DNA of 64,000 nt from Castellaniella caeni NBRC 101664. GTDB lineage: Bacteria; Pseudomonadota; Gammaproteobacteria; Burkholderiales; Burkholderiaceae_B. The DNA lies in assembly GCF_001592225.1 (NCBI RefSeq), contig NZ_BCWN01000015.1:1-64000 (forward strand). The letters are read 5' to 3'. A program made the position numbers and the translations under genes. Numbering within the stretch: the stretch's first letter is position 1; each line of letters starts with the position of its first letter. Below, one piece after another: positions 8,598 through 17,315 of this stretch. Below the pieces are notes generated by a model that made no database searches, was not told where the DNA came from, and saw only the letters and a list, made by a program, of their open reading frames with translations.

Positions 8598-9755
8598 TTG
8601 CTAAAAATACAAAAAACGATGGCCCTGCGCTGGATGGCCAGTGGCGTCATTGCTTTGCTTGGCCTGAATGTTCAGGCCGCGGAACCGATCCGCATCGGTT
8701 CGTTCGTCTCGGCCACCGGGCCTGCCGCTTTTCTGGGCGACCCGCAGCTCAAGACGCTGCAGATGTATGTCGAAAAGGTCAACCAGGATGGCGGTGTGCT
8801 GGGGCGCCCTCTGGAACTGATTGCCTACGATGACGGCAGCGACGTCAGCAAGGCCGTCAGCCTGGCCAAGCGCCTGATCTACAACGACCACGTGGACGTC
8901 ATCATCGGTGCGCCCATGACGGGGGCCGCCATGGCCGTCATCCCCTTGGTGGAAAAGGCCGAAGTTCCCTTCATTGCCCTGGCGGGCGGCATTTCCATCA
9001 TCGAGCCGGTAAAGAAGTGGGTGTTCAAGACCGCGCTCACCGACCGTATCGTGGCGCAGATGGTCTTCAAGGACATGCAAAAGCGCGGCCTGAACAAGAT
9101 CGCGCTGGTGACGGAGACCAGCGGCTACGGCCAGTCCGGCAAGAAAGAATCCGAACGGGTGGCGCCCGATTACGGCATCCAGATCGTGGCGCAAGAGTCG
9201 TATGGCGCCAAAGATACCGACATGACGCCGCAGCTCACCAAGATCAAGCACAACCCCGACGTGCAGGCAGTGTTTGTCTTTGGCGTGGGCCAGGGGCCCG
9301 CCCTGCTGACGCGCAACTATCGGCAGCTGGGCATCGCCGCGCCGCTCTACCAATCGTATGCCGTCTGTGCCAACGAGTACATCCGCATCGCCCGGGATGC
9401 CGCCGACGGCGTGCGCCTGCCCTGTTCGGCCATCCAGGTGGCCGATACGCTGCCCGACAGCGACCCGCAAAAGAAGGTCGTCAGCGATTATGCCCAGGCC
9501 TTTCATGCGCGCTGGAACCTCGATGCCTCGCACTTCAGCGGCGGTGCCTACGATGGCCTGATGATCTATCTGGACGCCGTCAAGCGCGCGGGCACGACCG
9601 ACAAGGCCAAGGTGCGTGATGCCATCGAGCAGACCCACGGCCTCATGCTGACCTCGGGCGCGTTCAACATGACGCCCGAAAACCACATGGGGCTGGACGT
9701 CAACGCCTACCGCATGCTGCAGATCGAACGCGGCAAGTGGACGCTGGCACCTTGA
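8598..9755 (+). CDS. Liv-type ABC transporter substrate-binding protein (orphan)
   Basis: 385-residue periplasmic receptor of the branched-chain amino acid/amide (Peripla_BP_6) family. The signal peptide is followed by AAEPIRIGSFVSATG. A TTG start at 8598 is chosen because CAGGAG lies 6-7 bp before it; an ATG at 8619 is the alternative and leaves a shorter signal peptide. No permease or ATPase gene is adjacent, so it must use another transporter. It closely resembles the receptors at 19373 and 60878 (for example GYGQSGKKES shared with the latter). Ligand probably an aromatic or amino acid. Confidence 0.87.
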   Translation: MLKIQKTMALRWMASGVIALLGLNVQAAEPIRIGSFVSATGPAAFLGDPQLKTLQMYVEKVNQDGGVLGRPLELIAYDDGSDVSKAVSLAKRLIYNDHVDVIIGAPMTGAAMAVIPLVEKAEVPFIALAGGISIIEPVKKWVFKTALTDRIVAQMVFKDMQKRGLNKIALVTETSGYGQSGKKESERVAPDYGIQIVAQESYGAKDTDMTPQLTKIKHNPDVQAVFVFGVGQGPALLTRNYRQLGIAAPLYQSYAVCANEYIRIARDAADGVRLPCSAIQVADTLPDSDPQKKVVSDYAQAFHARWNLDASHFSGGAYDGLMIYLDAVKRAGTTDKAKVRDAIEQTHGLMLTSGAFNMTPENHMGLDVNAYRMLQIERGKWTLAP

Positions 9756-9757
9756 CA

Positions 9758-9937
9758 CCGACAGGCGGCGAAGTGTCTTGGCCCAGGGTAATCGCTAATA
9801 TGTTCTCTATTTATTGAAACTATAATATCCATTCTTTTCGCAAAACATATTGTTTTCCGAAAGTTAAAATATTTAATTGCGTTGATTGGATATTCAACCT
9901 TCAAATAGACGCAGCCCTTTGCCCTAGAGTCGATGCC
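9758..9937. promoter_or_regulatory. AT-rich regulatory region before the second TRAP operon
   Basis: 180 bp much richer in A+T than its surroundings. It contains a perfect TATAAT at 9821-9826 (no good -35), an 8-bp inverted repeat AATATCCA (9824-9831) / TGGATATT (9887-9894), and a TTAAA-ATA-TTTAA dyad at 9864-9876. These would suit promoter and operator sites for the downstream operon; the regulator is unknown. Confidence 0.4.
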
Positions 9938-10975
9938 ATGAAAACCTGTTCTTCGCCACTGGCCCACGCCGCCGCATCACTTGTGCTGGCGCTTGCCGTC
10001 ACCACTCCCGCTCATGCGGATCAGACGTTCAACTTGAAAATATCGCTGTGGGGGCCCACGACTCATCCGCTTTATGCGTCGATGAAGGAGTGGGCCGATT
10101 CTGTGGAGAAAGATTCAAACGGAACATTGAAGTCTACACTTTATCCTTCCCAGCAACTGGGTAAGGCGTTTGACCATTACGACATGGCCAGGGACGGTAT
10201 TGCGGATATGACTTACGTCAGTCCTGGTTATCAGCCAGGCCGGTTTCCCATCATTGCCGCTGCCGACCTGCCGTTCATGATCAACGATGCCGTCAAGGGG
10301 TCGGAAGCGCTGGATGCCTGGTATCGCAAGTACGCCGATCGTGAGATGAAGGACGTCAAGCTCTGTGTCGCCTTCGTGCATGCGCCAAGCGGCATCCATT
10401 CGCGCGCACGCAAGATTGTGCTGCCCACGGACTTGGCCGGCTTGAAGGTTCGCCCGGCGGACAGCACCATCGCTTCTCTGGTGACTTCCCAAGGGGGCAC
10501 CAACGTCCAGGCCTCTGCTTTCGAGGCCCGTGATGTCCTGGAAAAGGGGGTTGCCGATGCAATCACCTTTCCCTGGGGGTCTTCGGTGCTGTATGGGATC
10601 GATCAGGTCACCAAGTACCACATGAACGCTCCGTTGTATGTCAGCGGGTTCGTCTTTGCCTTCAACAAGTCGAAGTACCGACGCATGTCGGCGGCCCAGC
10701 AGAAGGTGATCGACAACCACTGCAACACCGAGTGGGCGGGACGGGTTGCCAAGCGCTGGAGCGATTTCGAGGAGGCAGGTGTTGCGAAGATTGCCGCCGA
10801 ACCCGGTCAGGATGTCTATACGCTTGATGCGCAACAGATTGAAGCCTGGAAAAAGGCGGCTTTGCCGTTGCACGACAGCTGGGCCAAGGCCGTGCAGAAA
10901 ACCGGCATGAATCCAAAAGCGGTCATGCAGGATTTCCAGGATACGCTGCAGCGCTATGGCGCGGCGGTCAAGTAG
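9938..10975 (+). CDS. dctP: TRAP transporter substrate-binding protein (DctP type)
   Basis: 345-residue secreted receptor; signal peptide about residues 1-27, ending TTPAHA. The DctP pattern includes LKISLWGPTTHPLY near the N-terminus and LAGLKVRPADSTIASL, the conserved arginine loop. First gene of dctPQM; the DctQ gene starts 2 bp after its stop. Codon use appears less GC-rich than in the first TRAP operon, so the operon may have a different history. Substrate unknown; the linked hydrolase and ring-cleavage genes suggest an aromatic ester or acid. Confidence 0.92.
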   Translation: MKTCSSPLAHAAASLVLALAVTTPAHADQTFNLKISLWGPTTHPLYASMKEWADSVEKDSNGTLKSTLYPSQQLGKAFDHYDMARDGIADMTYVSPGYQPGRFPIIAAADLPFMINDAVKGSEALDAWYRKYADREMKDVKLCVAFVHAPSGIHSRARKIVLPTDLAGLKVRPADSTIASLVTSQGGTNVQASAFEARDVLEKGVADAITFPWGSSVLYGIDQVTKYHMNAPLYVSGFVFAFNKSKYRRMSAAQQKVIDNHCNTEWAGRVAKRWSDFEEAGVAKIAAEPGQDVYTLDAQQIEAWKKAALPLHDSWAKAVQKTGMNPKAVMQDFQDTLQRYGAAVK

Positions 10976-10977
10976 TC

Positions 10978-11502
10978 ATGGCCGCGTCTTCCTCGCGCAA
11001 GGCCCGCCCGGAGGCATTGATATCGGCGATCGAGTCGCTCGCCTCCTGGTTTCTGGCCGCGGTCACCGCATTGACGTTCGTTTCGGTGATCCTGCGCTAT
11101 GTCTTCGTCTGGGCCATCCCCGATACCTTCGACATGATCGGCCTGTTCATGGTGATCCTGATTTTTTGGGGGTTGGCGGGCACGAGCTATCGTGCAGAGC
11201 ATATTTGCGTTGACTTGTTATGGACGATCAGCGGTCGCCGCCTGCGGCGCGCCATGGACGTCTTTGCCAACGTGGTCACGCTGGCTGCGATGCTGGCCCT
11301 GACCTGGATGGTTGCCGTCAAGGTCATGGATACGCGGGCAGACAACATCCTGACGTTCGATCTGCACCAGCCTGTCTGGATCTATTACCTGGTCGCCTGG
11401 CTGGGGCTCGTGGCCACCTCGTTGCTGACGGCTTTGCGCGCCTATAACCTCATCGTCCACCCGGATCGGGTCGTGTCCGCCGCGCATGCGGCGGTCGAAT
11501 AA
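10978..11502 (+). CDS. dctQ: TRAP transporter small permease (DctQ type)
   Basis: 174 residues with four hydrophobic segments, the normal size and topology of DctQ (for example TALTFVSVILRYVFVWAIPD). It lies between the receptor and the large permease in the same operon. It has no strong sequence signature beyond topology, but the context makes the assignment safe. Confidence 0.88.
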   Translation: MAASSSRKARPEALISAIESLASWFLAAVTALTFVSVILRYVFVWAIPDTFDMIGLFMVILIFWGLAGTSYRAEHICVDLLWTISGRRLRRAMDVFANVVTLAAMLALTWMVAVKVMDTRADNILTFDLHQPVWIYYLVAWLGLVATSLLTALRAYNLIVHPDRVVSAAHAAVE

Positions 11503-11526
11503 GCTGCCAATGCGCTCAATATCATC

Positions 11527-12828
11527 ATGAATCCTCATCTTGTCGCCGTTGGCGGGTTTGTCGGTCTGTTTGTCCTGATGCTTTTGCGGGTTCCCGTGGG
11601 GATCGCCATGGGTGTGGTGGGGGTCGCTGGTTTTGGTCTGATCAGCGACGATTTCAGCGCCGCCATGAACCTGTTGGCACAGTCGCCTATCAGGACGGTG
11701 TCCGACGTTCAGTTTGCGATTGTGCCCTTGTTTCTGCTGATGGGGGCGTTTGCCTCATCTTCGGGCATGAGCCGCGAGCTTTTTCGCGCCGGCAACGCCT
11801 TTGTCGGCCATTTGAAAGGGGGCCTGGGCATTGCCACGATCGGTGCCTGCGGCGGGTTTGCCGCAATCTGCGGTTCGTCCGTGGCGACGGCGGCGGCCTT
11901 TTCCTCGGTCGCCTATCCCGAGATGCAGCGCTATGGCTACCCGAAAAGCTTTTCCACCGGCGTGATCGCCGCTGGCGGGTCGCTGGGCATCATGATTCCC
12001 CCTTCGACGGTGCTGGCCGTCTATGGGTTGATTGCCGATCAGGACATCGGCAAGCTGTTCATCGCCGGAATACTGCCAGGCATCCTTGCGGTCTGCATGT
12101 ATATCGCCACGATCAATATCATTGCGCTGGTTCGGCCGGATTTTCTGCCCAAGGGCGGGCGCTCCGACCGCAAAGAACGGCTGGCCGCACTGCGTGACAT
12201 CTGGGCGGTTGCGCTGTTGTTCATCTTCATCATCAGCGGCCTGTATGGCGGGCTGTTCACCGCCACGGAAGCGGGCGGCATGGGGGCCGCGGGCGCCTTC
12301 ATTATTTCAGTTGTGCGGCGGCGGCTGAATTTCAGACAGTTCATGGAATGCCTCACCGATTCTTTGCGTACCACGGCGGCAATTTTCACGATCCTGGTCG
12401 GGGCGATTTTGTTTGGCTATTTTTTGACGGTCAGCCAGACGCCGCAGGCGATCACGCAGTGGCTGATTGAACTGGGCCTGGGCAAATACGGCATTCTCGC
12501 CCTGATCATGCTGATGTACCTGGTGCTGGGAAGCGTCATGGATGCCATGGCCATGATTTTGCTGACGGTGCCGGTGGTGTTTCCGCTGATCCAGCAGCTG
12601 GGGTTTGACCCCATCTGGTTTGGCATCATCATCGTGATGGCCGTCGAGCTGGGCATGATCCATCCCCCCGTGGGGATGAACGTGTTCGTCATCAAGAGCG
12701 TGGTGCGAGATGTCAATCTGACGACGATATTCAAAGGGGTCGCGCCGTTCGTCGTGACGGATATTCTCCGCCTGATCGTCCTGATCGCGTTTCCCGCCAT
12801 TGCAACCTTTTTGCCTTCTCATATGTAG
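11527..12828 (+). CDS. dctM: TRAP transporter large permease (DctM type)
   Basis: 433-residue channel subunit of the second TRAP system. Conserved features include PLFLLMGAFASSSGMSREL near residue 70, AAGGSLGIMIPPSTVLAVYG near 150 and ELGMIHPPVGMNVFVIKS near 380. Separated from dctQ by 24 bp and followed after 23 bp by the hydrolase gene, so one transcript is likely. Confidence 0.93.
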   Translation: MNPHLVAVGGFVGLFVLMLLRVPVGIAMGVVGVAGFGLISDDFSAAMNLLAQSPIRTVSDVQFAIVPLFLLMGAFASSSGMSRELFRAGNAFVGHLKGGLGIATIGACGGFAAICGSSVATAAAFSSVAYPEMQRYGYPKSFSTGVIAAGGSLGIMIPPSTVLAVYGLIADQDIGKLFIAGILPGILAVCMYIATINIIALVRPDFLPKGGRSDRKERLAALRDIWAVALLFIFIISGLYGGLFTATEAGGMGAAGAFIISVVRRRLNFRQFMECLTDSLRTTAAIFTILVGAILFGYFLTVSQTPQAITQWLIELGLGKYGILALIMLMYLVLGSVMDAMAMILLTVPVVFPLIQQLGFDPIWFGIIIVMAVELGMIHPPVGMNVFVIKSVVRDVNLTTIFKGVAPFVVTDILRLIVLIAFPAIATFLPSHM

Positions 12829-12851
12829 CCGCGCATGCGGCGGAAATCACC

Positions 12852-13793
12852 ATGACGATTGCTTCCGACCTTACCGTGTTTCTGGCCGGCCTTCAGCAAG
12901 CCTGGCCAGAGCCACCCATCAACCTTGGCGTGGCAGCCTGGCGCGCTCGCGCGGAGCAGCTGGCGCGTGAATCCAAGGCGCCGTACCCCGTGGGGATGGC
13001 GGTGATCGACGCGTGTGTCCAGCAGGGGCAGCGGACGGTTGCGGCTCGTGTTTACACGCCCCGGGCCGAGGTCGGCGGTGCCCGGCCCTGCCTGCTCTAT
13101 ATGCATGGCGGCGGCTGGGTCGTCGGCAGCCACGAGACGCATGATGCCATCACGGCCGAAATTGCCGAACGCACCGGTATGGTGGTGATCAGTGTGCATT
13201 ATGCGCGGGCGCCCGAGAATCCGTATCCGGCTGCGGTGGAAGATTGCCGCGCCGTGTTCGAGTGGATCTTCAAATCCTGCGATTCGCTATCGGTGGATCC
13301 CGCCCGCGTGTTTGTCGGTGGCGATAGTGCCGGGGGCAATCTGGCGACTGTCCTTGCCCTGGCTTATCGTGCGGATGCCGGGCATCCCATCCGCGGCCAG
13401 GTGCTGATCTATCCCTGCGTCGATGCGGATTTTTCGCGCGCTTCCTATCGAACCGAAGCCGAGGCTCCTTTCTTGACCACGGCGGAGATGATCTGGTTCT
13501 GGGATCAGTATTGTCCTATCGTCGATCAACGGACGAACCCTGAGGTGGCGCCTTTGCGCGCCACCGATCTGAGCGGGCTGCCGCCCGCCCTGATCATGGT
13601 TGCCGAGCACGATCCGCTGCACGATGAAGGGGTGCTGTATGCCAGGGCGCTGGAAAAGGCGGGAAACGCGGTCTGCCTGCGCCCCGGAAAAGGCTTGGTG
13701 CATGGCTATTTGCGGGCGCGTTCCAGTAGCATGACGGCTGCGGCGGAGTTTCTGGCGATGTGCGATTGGCTTGAAGCGCAAGGCGCACGCTGA
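12852..13793 (+). CDS. Alpha/beta hydrolase, hormone-sensitive-lipase family esterase
   Basis: 313 residues. HGGGW near residue 80 is the oxyanion-hole motif and GGDSAGGNLA near 157 holds the nucleophilic serine; the acid and base are in AEHDPLHDEG and GLVHGY. These cytoplasmic enzymes hydrolyse small acyl or aryl esters and lactones. Located directly behind the TRAP genes, it may act first on the imported compound. The exact ester is unknown. Confidence 0.88.
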   Translation: MTIASDLTVFLAGLQQAWPEPPINLGVAAWRARAEQLARESKAPYPVGMAVIDACVQQGQRTVAARVYTPRAEVGGARPCLLYMHGGGWVVGSHETHDAITAEIAERTGMVVISVHYARAPENPYPAAVEDCRAVFEWIFKSCDSLSVDPARVFVGGDSAGGNLATVLALAYRADAGHPIRGQVLIYPCVDADFSRASYRTEAEAPFLTTAEMIWFWDQYCPIVDQRTNPEVAPLRATDLSGLPPALIMVAEHDPLHDEGVLYARALEKAGNAVCLRPGKGLVHGYLRARSSSMTAAAEFLAMCDWLEAQGAR

Positions 13794-13831
13794 TCTGCCT
13801 GTGGCTTCTTTATCGTGTAGGCAATTGGCTC

Positions 13832-15019
13832 ATGAAAAATCGAACACTCCAAGACCTCTATCGGCAGCGCCTGCATGCGGTCGAGCTGCACCGCGCGGGG
13901 CATGGCGTCATGCAGGTTGCGCGTGAGAGCGGGCTGTCCTACCCCTGCGCGCGCCAGACCATCGATCTCTACGAATCGGAAGGCATCGAGGCGATCCAGC
14001 CGGGGGCGCGCGGGCGCAAGAAGGGTGCGGGCCGCCTGCTCAACCAAGAGCAGGAAGCGGCGCTGCAAAAGCTCATTCAGGAAGAAACACCGCGGCAGCT
14101 TGGCCAGACGGACGCGCAGTGGACGCACGCGGCGGTTGCGCAGCTGGTGGCGCGCCGCTATGGCGTGGTCTTGTCCAGCCGGGCAATCGGCAACTACCTG
14201 GCGCGTTGGCGGCTATCGGCCAGCGCGCCCGATGTCACGCAGGCGGCGGGGGGCGTGCGTAAAACGGACGCGGGCGTCGTGGCCAATATCGAGAGCCAGC
14301 GCCCCGCCTGGGGGCCGCAAACACACCGTGATCAGGCCAATGTACAGACGGTTGCCGGGCGCATCACGGCCCGCTTGCGCAACGACATCATCACGCTTGG
14401 CCTGCAGCCCGACGAGCGGCTGGCGTTCGACAAGCTGACCGACCGCTACCGCGTCGGCAGCAGCCCCATCCGCGAGGCGCTGTTTCAACTGATCGGCGAA
14501 GGGCTGGTGATTTCCGAGGCCCACCGGGGCTTTACCGTGGCGCCCATCAATACCGCCGAGATGCTGGACATTTCCACCTTGCGAGCCGAACTGGAAGCGC
14601 AGGCCCTGCGCCAGTCCATCCAGCACGGCGATGATGACTGGGAGGCGCGCGTGCTGTCGGCCAACCACCATCTGAAAAAAGCCGCCGGACGCATCCAGTC
14701 GGGTGATGACGCGGGCAGGGTGGCGGACATGGCCGAGTGGGAACACCACCACCGCAATTTGCATACTGCCCTGTGCAGCGCCTGCGGCTCGCCCTGGACG
14801 CTGCATTTCATCGACATCCTGTATGAACACCTCGAACGCTACCGTCGTTATTTCTGGCAGTACGCCGCGCGGGTGAGCGGGGCGGGCCGCGAGCACGAAG
14901 GTATCGTCCAGGCAGCCCTCGCGCGTGATGCGGATGCCGCCGTGCGGCAATTACGCCGACATTTCCAGACGCAGGCCGAACTCAGCCTGCAATCCCAGGT
15001 GGTGCCCAGCGGGCGCTGA
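13832..15019 (+). CDS. GntR-family (FadR/FCD) regulator fused to an IS630-type HTH domain
   Basis: 395 residues, about 150 more than a normal FCD-type GntR protein. Residues about 15-131 look like the paired HTH/winged-helix DNA-binding region of IS630-family transposases (VARESGLSYPCARQTIDLY, then a second helix set ending RAIGNYLARWRLS). After a linker, residues about 170-235 are a GntR winged helix (SSPIREALFQLIGEGLV) and 240-385 an FCD ligand domain. The frame is continuous. It would thus have two different DNA-binding modules. Genes on both sides are candidate targets. Confidence 0.85.
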   Translation: MKNRTLQDLYRQRLHAVELHRAGHGVMQVARESGLSYPCARQTIDLYESEGIEAIQPGARGRKKGAGRLLNQEQEAALQKLIQEETPRQLGQTDAQWTHAAVAQLVARRYGVVLSSRAIGNYLARWRLSASAPDVTQAAGGVRKTDAGVVANIESQRPAWGPQTHRDQANVQTVAGRITARLRNDIITLGLQPDERLAFDKLTDRYRVGSSPIREALFQLIGEGLVISEAHRGFTVAPINTAEMLDISTLRAELEAQALRQSIQHGDDDWEARVLSANHHLKKAAGRIQSGDDAGRVADMAEWEHHHRNLHTALCSACGSPWTLHFIDILYEHLERYRRYFWQYAARVSGAGREHEGIVQAALARDADAAVRQLRRHFQTQAELSLQSQVVPSGR

Positions 15020-15053
15020 CCTTATTGAAGCTCTCACATAGAAAGGTGGAGAC

Positions 15054-16316
15054 ATGGCAAAGCTTGTATTTGCAGCGGGCGTGCCGCACGCCCCGGGCCT
15101 GATCGGGCTGCTGGACGCGGCCCCCGAAGACATTCAGAAGGTGGTGCACGACATGTACGCGCAGCTGCGCGAGGCCTTGCTGGCCGCGCGCCCGGACGTG
15201 CTCATCATTGTCGGCAACGACCACCTGGCCAACAGTCGGCCGCGGACGTATCCCGATTTTCTCATCGGCATGGCGCCCGAGCACGTCGGCCCGTTTGGCT
15301 GGTACAAAGAATGGCTGGGCTGCCGCGACTACCGCGTGCGCGGCGACACGGCGATGGCCGAGGCCCTGTTTCGCGGCCTGAACCGCCGGGGGCTGCGCAT
15401 GCACGCGCAGCGCGACAATCTGCGCTTTGACGACAACGTCTCGATTCCGGCGCTGCACCTGCGGCTGGACGAGACCGACATCCGCGTCATCCCCATCTTG
15501 CAGAACTGTACGGTGCCGCCGCTGCCCGATGCGCACCAGTGCTATGCGGTGGGCCAGGCCATGGCCGACGTCATCGCGCACGACATGCCGGACGACCTGC
15601 GCGTGGCCGTCCTGGGTTCGGGCGGCCTGAGCCACGAGCCAGGCGGTTCGCGCTACTGGTATATCGACAAAGAGTTCGACCTCTGGTTCATGGAGCTCAT
15701 GGCCTCGGGCGACCATGAAAAATTGCTGCGCGATCTCACGATTGCGCGCATGGAGCAGGCGGGCTCGGGAGGTACGATGGAAGTGCTCTCGTGGGTGGTG
15801 GCCGCGGGTGTCGCGGGGCCGCGCTACGGTGCGCAGTCCGACTACGCCTTGCACAGCAACTTCAAGTGCGGCATCGGCGCCGTGCTCTGGGATCTGACCC
15901 AGACGGTAAGTGTGCCCCGGCCCGTGCGCGCACCGCAGCCCGTGACCACCGAACCCGTGCTCCTGACGGCCTTTGACCCCAGCCTGGCCTCGCACGATCT
16001 GGTGCAAGACCTCAAGTGGGACGAAGCGCTGCGGGCGCGCTTTGCCACGCACGAGGCCGAGGTGCTCGACCGCTATCCGCTGCGCCCCGAAGAGCGTCAG
16101 GCGATCGAGCGGCGCGACTTCCTGTCGCTGTACCGGCTGGGCTTTCACCCGTATCTGGGCGGGCAGCTGGCGCGGCTCATCTACGGCAACGAGGCGGGCA
16201 AGGGGGCGACGATCGCGGTGCAGAAACTGGTCGAATCGCTCAATGGCAAGCAGATCGAAGCCTTTGCCGGCGACGAGGGCGTGTCGGGGCAGGATGCCGC
16301 AACAACGCGGGTCTGA
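15054..16316 (+). CDS. Type II extradiol ring-cleavage dioxygenase, LigB-LigA fusion
   Basis: 420 residues. Residues 1-290 form a LigB domain with the expected iron ligands and base: H12, H57 and E243 for Fe(II) and H194 as acid/base (compare H12, H61, E242 and H195 in LigB). Residues about 320-410 are a LigA-like helical domain (EERQAIERRDFLSLYRLG). Beta-alpha fusion is the layout of gallate dioxygenases, but the N-terminus does not resemble DesB closely, so the catechol substrate is open (protocatechuate-, gallate- or aminophenol-like). AAAGGTGGAG precedes the start. Confidence 0.85.
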   Translation: MAKLVFAAGVPHAPGLIGLLDAAPEDIQKVVHDMYAQLREALLAARPDVLIIVGNDHLANSRPRTYPDFLIGMAPEHVGPFGWYKEWLGCRDYRVRGDTAMAEALFRGLNRRGLRMHAQRDNLRFDDNVSIPALHLRLDETDIRVIPILQNCTVPPLPDAHQCYAVGQAMADVIAHDMPDDLRVAVLGSGGLSHEPGGSRYWYIDKEFDLWFMELMASGDHEKLLRDLTIARMEQAGSGGTMEVLSWVVAAGVAGPRYGAQSDYALHSNFKCGIGAVLWDLTQTVSVPRPVRAPQPVTTEPVLLTAFDPSLASHDLVQDLKWDEALRARFATHEAEVLDRYPLRPEERQAIERRDFLSLYRLGFHPYLGGQLARLIYGNEAGKGATIAVQKLVESLNGKQIEAFAGDEGVSGQDAATTRV

Positions 16317-16327
16317 ACGACTAATCC

Positions 16328-16345
16328 GCTGCCCGCGAGGGCAGC
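16328..16345 (+). other. Short stem-loop with a GNRA tetraloop
   Basis: GCTGCCC-GCGA-GGGCAGC: a perfect 7-bp stem closed by a GCGA tetraloop, in the 45-bp gap between the dioxygenase and the amidase-family gene. No T-tract follows, so it is more likely an mRNA processing or stability element than an intrinsic terminator. Confidence 0.4.
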
Positions 16346-16361
16346 TTGCCACATTGAAACC

Positions 16362-17315
16362 ATGACACAACATATTCTGAAAGCCAGCGAACAGACCGTC
16401 CACGTCGGGGTGATCGACCGCGCCTTTGCGCCGGTGCTCGACATCGATGCCGGAGACGAGGTGGTGCTCGATACCTGGGGCATGTGGGGGCACGCCATCA
16501 AGCCGGGCGACAGTTTCGAGCACATCATGCAGGTGCGCCAGGCCCACGCCGGGCGCGGGCCGCACAGTCTGACCGGGCCGATTGCCGTGCGCGGGGCGCG
16601 GGCGGGCGGCCTGCTGCGCGTGGACATCCTCGATCTGCAGCTGGGTGACTATGGCTTCAATCTGATCACGCCGCCGCCTAAAAGCCGTGGTCTGCTGGCC
16701 GGTGAATTTCCCCAGGGCGAGGTGCGGCACTTCGTCTTTGACCTCGATCGCATGGAAACCGAGTTTCTGCCCGGCATGCGCCTGCCCCTGCGCCCTTTTC
16801 TGGGCATCATGGGGGTGGCGCCCGCCGCCGAGGGGCCGCACATCTCGTCGGTGCCGGGCGAATTTGGCGGCAACATCGATTGCCCCGACCTCGTGGCAGG
16901 CACCACGCTGCTGCTGCCGATCTGGGTGGATCAGGCCCTGTTCTACACGGGCGACGCCCACGCCATGCAGGGCTGCGGCGAGGTCTGCCAGACGGCGCTG
17001 GAAACCAGCATGAAGCGCGTGCATCTGCGCTTTGGGGTGGAACCACAGCGCTGCCTGGATCGACCACACGCGATGACGCCCGAGCACCTCATCACCCTGG
17101 GGTTTCACGCCGATTTGCGCGAGGCGGCCACGCAGGCGGTGGCCGACATGGTCAGCTGGCTGGCGCACGACTACGGCCTGAGCCGCTCGGACGCGTATTC
17201 CCTGTGCTCGCTGCAGGCCGATCTGATGATCACGCAGGCCGTGAACGGCAATAACGGCGTACACGCGCGCCTGAGCCGCCGTTTGCTGGCTGGTTTGAAA
17301 TCACCCGGAGCCTGA
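16362..17315 (+). CDS. Acetamidase/formamidase family protein
   Basis: 317 residues of the FmdA/AmdA family, zinc-dependent cytoplasmic hydrolases of formamide, acetamide and similar amides. Typical stretches are HSLTGPIAVRGARAGG near residue 68, GEFGGNIDCPDL near 165 and GDAHAMQGCGEVCQTALE near 197. Length is normal. Lying 45 bp behind the ring-cleavage dioxygenase, it may act on an amide or enamide formed from the cleaved ring rather than on formamide itself; that is inference. Confidence 0.85.
   Translation: MTQHILKASEQTVHVGVIDRAFAPVLDIDAGDEVVLDTWGMWGHAIKPGDSFEHIMQVRQAHAGRGPHSLTGPIAVRGARAGGLLRVDILDLQLGDYGFNLITPPPKSRGLLAGEFPQGEVRHFVFDLDRMETEFLPGMRLPLRPFLGIMGVAPAAEGPHISSVPGEFGGNIDCPDLVAGTTLLLPIWVDQALFYTGDAHAMQGCGEVCQTALETSMKRVHLRFGVEPQRCLDRPHAMTPEHLITLGFHADLREAATQAVADMVSWLAHDYGLSRSDAYSLCSLQADLMITQAVNGNNGVHARLSRRLLAGLKSPGA

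Noticed and set aside
14982-17264. A 760-codon open frame on the minus strand
   Set aside because: It lies antisense to the dioxygenase and amidase genes, whose catalytic motifs are clear. It has no recognisable domain and is an effect of GC-rich third codon positions.
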